Source: Adiantum capillus-veneris (taxonomy: Eukaryota > Streptophyta > Polypodiopsida > Polypodiales > Pteridaceae). From it: 64,000 nucleotides of DNA. Below the pieces are notes generated by a model. The model made no database searches. It saw only the letters and a program-made list of their open reading frames with translations, and was not told where the DNA came from. The stretch's first letter is position 1. Every line of letters begins with the position of its first letter. The translations under genes were made by a program, and so were the position numbers. The stretch spans positions 25,809,946 through 25,873,945 of the forward strand of contig CM043969.1 of the NCBI GenBank assembly GCA_014529385.2. The letters are read 5' to 3'. Below are positions 59,002 through 64,000 of the stretch, in pieces.

Positions 59002-62000
59002 TTATTCAATAGGAGGTAAGATCACATTCTTTTCTTTTCTCGCGCTATTCAGGTGGTTACTCATCCTATTAGCCTCGTTGGCCTCACGGATTTGCTTCCA
59101 CAGATCATCTAGACCTTTACAATCCTTACCCATTTCTGCCAATATTTTAGGCTGGAACTTGTCACTTGCCCCATCGGTGGTATTTGGCACTATGATAGGC
59201 TCTCCTCTGGACTCATAGTCATTAGTGAGTCTTTCCTTTGTTTCCTCATGTTTCTCTAATGTTGGTTGGATAGGGGTTGGAGCTGTTGCTTCATGACAAT
59301 TTGCCGGTTTACCCAGTGGGTGTTCCATCAATGATTGAGCCGTCTCGATCATCTTTTTACACATATCCAACCTCTGTTTTTCTATTTCTGCATATGGATA
59401 AGTCATCCACATTTGCTCCTGGGTTTGGTTCTTTTTAAGACGAGCTTCATAAGCTTTTAGAAGCCCATCCAACTGCTCGTTTACCTTGTCTGCCAGTACA
59501 GATCCGACTGATCCCGCACTTTTGAATTATGCTATTTCCTTGGGTGCTATGGATGCTGTGGTGTGTGAGCTTAAGTTAGCTAGATCCTCTAACCGCTCCA
59601 ATCTGTCTTTGGTATGTTTCAACTCATCGGATAGGGTTGTTTGCTCTTGTTCCTTCCTGGCTTTCCTACGCGCCTTTCTAGCTTTCCATGTGCTTCTCTG
59701 ATTTTTCATTTCTGAACTTTGGGCATCGGTTTTTGGCTCTTCAACTATGGGTTCATTCGTCCTTTGGGCTTGGGCCCGTGTTACCGCATGAATAGGTATG
59801 ATTGTTTCATTTTCCGATCCTCCACTGGAAGGTACTGTTTCTAACATATTCAAGGTGATTTTTGCTCCTTTGCTCGGGTTTTTAGGGCAATCTGGAATGA
59901 AATGATTAATTCCACATTCTGGGCAATACGCATTGACTCTAATGATTTCATCATGAGGACAATCTCTTAGCCAATGGTCTCCTCCACACTTGTAACAGGG
60001 TCCCTTGGGTTGTTGAGGTGCTCCTTGAGCCCCTCTTTGTTGGTAAGCATGTCTCTGTCCGCCCATGCCTCCATTGGCTATGAACATCAGTGTTCATTCA
60101 TCTAGGCTATATCTTCCTTCTCCTGCGGCCTGTGCAGCAGTTGGTGGTCCTTGATTCCCTATCATGCTTCATGGTTCTGGCGTCGAGGGTTCTTCCAGTG
60201 AATAATAGACAGGGTTTGCCGCATCTCCATTGGGATCTTCATAATACGCATGCATAGGCACCAAAGCCTTTTCCTCTGATTCAATTATTGTTGGTGTGTA
60301 TCTTATACCAACTGGTCGTAATCCTGGTAGGGGTGGTTGTTGCCCCAACACCAGTTGTGGTCTTTCTACACCTACAGGTCCTGGTAAGTTGCTTGATATC
60401 TAGGCATCGGTGGAACTTGAGGGGAAGCTACTAGAGCTTGGGGAGCGTAAGGTCTCTCTCTCACATATCCCTTGTTATAATAACATTCCTCGATCCCATG
60501 GTTTGTCCATTTTTGTTCAATAGCACCCCACTTGGGCTGTTTAGCCTGGGGTTTGGTGTACAAGTTGATCTTTTTTAGCACTTCATCTACAAACTGCTCC
60601 TGGTTTACCACTACTTCTCCTTTCGGTGCTGTCTTAGAAGACTTGCTTCCACTTTGCTGTGAAGAAGAATCGTCATCAAGGTCCTTGAACTCCCCCTCTT
60701 TGTAGACCGCACAATTGTCCACAAGGTACAGAGCCTCCTTGGTCAGCTCATTCAACGTCGTGCTCCTCTTCATATGTAAGTCTTTCTGGAGATCTGCATT
60801 CCTTAGTCCTTGGATGAATATCAGCATAAGTCTGGACTGAGTTGGCAGTTCTTCAACAGGACAGAACTTAACATATCTTTTTAGTCTTAGGGCTGCCTTT
60901 TGTACATATTCTCCATCTTTTTGTTTGAATTTATGGATCTGTGAGACGGTATTATGAGCTATTCCCCTTTGAGAGAATTCCTCAATAAACTCCTCAAACA
61001 CTTCCCCATCGACTCAAAGTCTCTATGCTCTACAGAGTCAAACCAAGTGGCTGCATCATCCTCTAGGGTTAGTCCAAACCCTGCAAATTGGGTGGGAAAA
61101 TCTAACACCTCTTTGGCTCTAATTACACGCACAAAGGCTGCGACATGATCTCTTGGGTCTCTGCTTCCTGTGTATTTCTTGTTTACCCATTTTTGCACTT
61201 GAGAAGGTCTAATTCTGCGATGGTCTACAAACCTCATCATTGGATCACCCCGTCCCAGTCGATACACCTCCTGAGGCCTTCTGTAATAGGCTCGTTCCTC
61301 TCCCAATGGTGCTCCTAAGCCATAATTTCTAACGGTTCTCGCTGGAGGTGGTTCTTCTCTGCGAACTCATTCTATGGGTGGTCCTCCAGGCTTTGTTGAC
61401 CCTTGTGTTTTTGTCTTACTCTCTGCCTGATACCTTGAATAGTGTGGTGGTTCTTGCAAATCCCTGAGCCCTCGTGCGGCTTGATAACCATCTCGGTTTT
61501 GGTCTGATTCCATTCTTGCACTTTGTCGAAGCCATGCCTACAATGATGGCTGGTTTGCTGGTTGGTCTTGGCCGTTGAATGCTTGCGGTTGGGTGGAATG
61601 TGAGGTAGTGTCATACTCATCTGTAAAAGGATTCGTTGACTTGCTTGGGGTGTGGGCGGCTCTTGGCACTTCCTCAGGGGCATATGCTGATGCTCCTGGA
61701 CCTGTTGCTCTCTCTACTTCCTTTGGGAGAATACTTTGGTATTCTCGCCCGTATCTATCAACAAAAACTATGCCCTTCCCTGTAGCAGTTTCAAAAGAGA
61801 ATAAGTAAAGAACCTAGTCTTTGCTTAATTCGTTTACATATGGTTCTTTGCTGTGAAAGTAAGAGACTATACCCTCGCTTTCATGTTTGTAGATTCCCAC
61901 ATTCTCGTTATAAGTTGGAACCCTGGTTGTTTTCTTATCATACATAAAAATAGCTCCAGGTCGATCAATGTTTGGTGGCGGTTCTTGAGTTTCTGAAACC

Positions 62001-62500
62001 ATTTTCCCTTTAGCCACGTTATCTCCATATCTGTTGTAATCTTCAGGGCTACTAACTATTAAATAGTGGTTCCCCTTTTCATCTCGAAATCTATCTCCAT
62101 CATCATACACTCGGATTATCTCCAATCTTTGAGCTGGCCTCTCTTCGATACAAATGCACTTGCGGCCTCGATAGTCAGAATAGACTAGGGCTCCTCTCGA
62201 GTTTGTTCCCTCTAAGAAGATCACCGTGAGCCTGGAATCATTCAAAGGATTTTGGGAGGTGCTTCCTTCTCGCATAGGTCCATCATAGGTGAAACCTCTT
62301 GGCTGTTGACTACCCATCATGAAGAAATATTTGTCTGACGAAGTGTCAGTATCACTAGCTTCCTCAATAATCGGTGCTAGCGGATCTAGCCTTGCCCGAG
62401 TTACACTCTCTTCGGTGGACACTAAGCTACTTTGGTCACCTACCACTTTCTGGTCTCTAACAATGTATCTTCCTGATCTTAAATTCATCAAACTTATCAA
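59002..62500 (-). pseudogene. Gag of element A
   Basis: ATG at 62500 (MISLMNLRSGRYIVRDQ) is the first in the frame after the leader. Pieces 62500-61814, 61683-61372, 61306-60959, 61001-60372, 60351-60169, 60087-59527 and 59472-59002. The N-terminal domain is unfamiliar. Capsid: YTGSRDPRDHVAAFVRVIRA, LEDDAATWFDSV, FSQRGIAHNTVSQIHKFKQK. Nucleocapsid: two CX2CX3HX4C knuckles (C31, C34, H38, C43 and C55, C58, H62, C67 of frame 60087-59527), then a basic KARKARRKARKEQEQ stretch and a coiled coil. Several stops (for example at 61814, 59527). Would form the particle and bind element RNA. Confidence 0.8.
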
Positions 62501-64000
62501 TGCAATTTATCACAAATTCAACCACTCACCTGGCAATGGGTTAGTTTCTGCACAACTTCTTGCTTTGTTGCTGAATATACCTGTACACAAGCGTTTTAAT
62601 TTTGGCAATCGAATCAAAGAATTTATCTACTAGAGGTTATCTTAGTAATGATTGGTATAACTGGAGAGTTAATCTCAACCACTACTGTATTTTATACACT
62701 GCTGTTGTTCTGGATTAGGTTTGATAATCTGAAACAGTACTTCCCTCAGATGTTGGTCAATTTACGCGAAAAAGTCTGAATTTAGTCTTTGCTCCGTCAA
62801 ATGGACAAACAAGGTCCAAATTCACTTCTGAAAGAAGTTCTAGAACCCTTAAGCCAAATGGAACCTGATTGTCTATGCCAGGTCAAATTTTCTTTGCAGT
62901 ATGCCCCAATAGACATCCTACGCGTAGGATGTCTCCTGCTGTTTTTTACCTAGATTTTTGCACTGTTGTTTCCTCTTGTTGTGCTGAGCTTACAACTAAT
63001 TTTACTTTTTGATTTGGACACCTATTAGTTGGTCAAAGAGTCAGAAATCTGTTCCGACAGCCTGTTGATGGTTGTGATTAGTCTAATCAATTCCAAATTG
63101 GACCAAAATTGACTAGGAGGCTTGCCTTAGGCTATATAACACCTTACTATGCTCAAAGTCAAAGTCTGGCTTCAGTTTCTTGCATTAGACATCCTATGCG
63201 TAGAATGTCTTTTTTCATGAGAATGGATTCAAACTCAAAGCCCAGGCTCCCCTTGAGTTGCTGATCACTTTGGTATACTCAGAATTCAGTTTGGAGTCCA
63301 AAATCACTCAGAAGACATCCTACGCGTAGGATGTCTTTTTGCCCTGTTTGACCCCAAATTTGTCCCACAGCTTCCCCTTGATGCCAGTAACCCAGTGGTA
63401 TGCTTAGATTTTGGTTTGGATGTCAAAAGTCCCAAATTTCAGCTGTTTTTTTCTTTTTCAGTCAAAAGTGCTATAGTCCGCTTTCAACCCAATTTTCTTA
63501 CCCAAATGAGGTGAAACCCCTTTCAGTCACTCAATATATCATGCAAGACATGCTCATGCAGCCATCTTATGGTTTTGGTCAAAATAATGTTTTGGCACTA
63601 TTTGGGTAGGATGTCTGGCAATTTCAGTCTATCTGGTCTTATCCTGTCAAGATATGGCCAAAGTTCCACTTTCCAGTTGAAATTAGGGTAAACCTTACCT
63701 TCTGAACACCGTGGTCAACTCAAAATCCCAAAATTCCTCTCAGATGGGCCTGTAGACATCCTACGCGTAGGATGTCTCCTGGCTTAAAATTAAAGTTTTT
63801 TCTGGCAGGAATGCTCCTGATGCTCTGTAGATCTATCAGAAACACTCACAGTAACTTTTGGACTTCAATTAGGCTTTCAAACACACTTTTGCGTCTTTTT
63901 GCGTCTTTTACAAACTTGTAATGATTCTATCAAGCAAGTGTACATTCATGAAATGCTCTAGATCCTGAATCATGATGTCCTACTTACTCTACTCCTACCT
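62501..64000. repeat. 5' leader of element A with palindromes
   Basis: Palindromes at 62911-62934 (perfect), 63187-63210 (centre TGCG, one arm change), 63313-63336 and 63754-63777 (both perfect), with a half-site TAGGATGTCT at 63607-63616. In transcript order the spacing is 441, 126 and 276 bp. The leader runs past the window edge toward the primer site and 5' LTR. No coding frame supported. Confidence 0.85.

Larger units (their letters stand above)
45915..64000 (-). mobile_element. Element A: near full-length A/B-family retrotransposon, 5' LTR beyond window
   Basis: Runs from its 3' LTR (45915-46847) through polypurine tract, ORF3, palindrome spacer, second protease, integrase, RT, Gag and leader to the window edge. 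It has no large nested insertion, so it shows the family layout best. It is inserted into E; the left flank ATGAG (45910-45914) should recur after its 5' LTR outside the window. Frames carry stops and shifts, so this copy is not active. Confidence 0.9.

Overview
The window looks like repeat-rich nuclear DNA of a land plant. I see no host gene, rRNA or tRNA. Almost everything can be assigned to nested Ty3/gypsy-type LTR retrotransposons, most with premature stops and frameshifts. Lineage within land plants is uncertain. My impression is that the pol proteins resemble those of fern or other non-angiosperm elements, but that is recollection, not a search.

Layout. (1) Element D (+ strand) is the oldest host layer: RNase H and a second, archaeal-type RNase H at 1-393, continuing at 31588 with integrase, then a polypurine tract (34472-34485) and an LTR (34486-35408). 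(2) Element B (- strand, 394-31582) sits inside D, flanked by the 5-bp duplication TTCTT; joining the outer parts restores the D reading frame. (3) B was itself hit three times: by F (6295-11505, ~2.5-kb LTR, non-autonomous), by C (15755-22249, LTR-gag-LTR, non-autonomous) and by H (26348-28259, solo LTR related to C). (4) Right of the D LTR a second D-type unit (D') begins with a tRNA-Asp-like primer site at 35410, a long leader and a short gag start, and stops at ~38296. (5) A minus-strand 3' fragment of a related family (G) covers ~38300-41965. (6) Element E, a minus-strand pol remnant (41966-45914), is interrupted by element A (45915 to beyond 64000), a near full-length sister of B.

The A/B/E family runs, in transcript order: 5' LTR, tRNA-Asp-like primer site, long leader, Gag with two zinc knuckles, retropepsin 1, RT, RNase H, integrase with a duplicated H2C2 zinc module, a second retropepsin ORF with W-[IV]-P-K motifs, a repeat-filled spacer, ORF3 (a ~1,100-residue coiled-coil protein in the envelope position but with no membrane segment), polypurine tract, 3' LTR.

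The most striking signal is a 24-bp palindrome (arm AGACATCCTA, centre CGCG, then the inverted arm). I find it 24 times, plus half-sites, only in element leaders and in the spacer before ORF3. The arms are nearly invariant while the surrounding repeat units have diverged, and most changes fall on the two central CpGs. The same leader pattern and spacing occur in the separate element D'. The related fragment G has, in the equivalent spacer, a palindrome with the same CGCG centre but different arms (ACATGGAT). Conservation of symmetry rather than sequence suggests a selected function: an RNA hairpin with a self-complementary loop, or a site for a dimeric DNA-binding protein.
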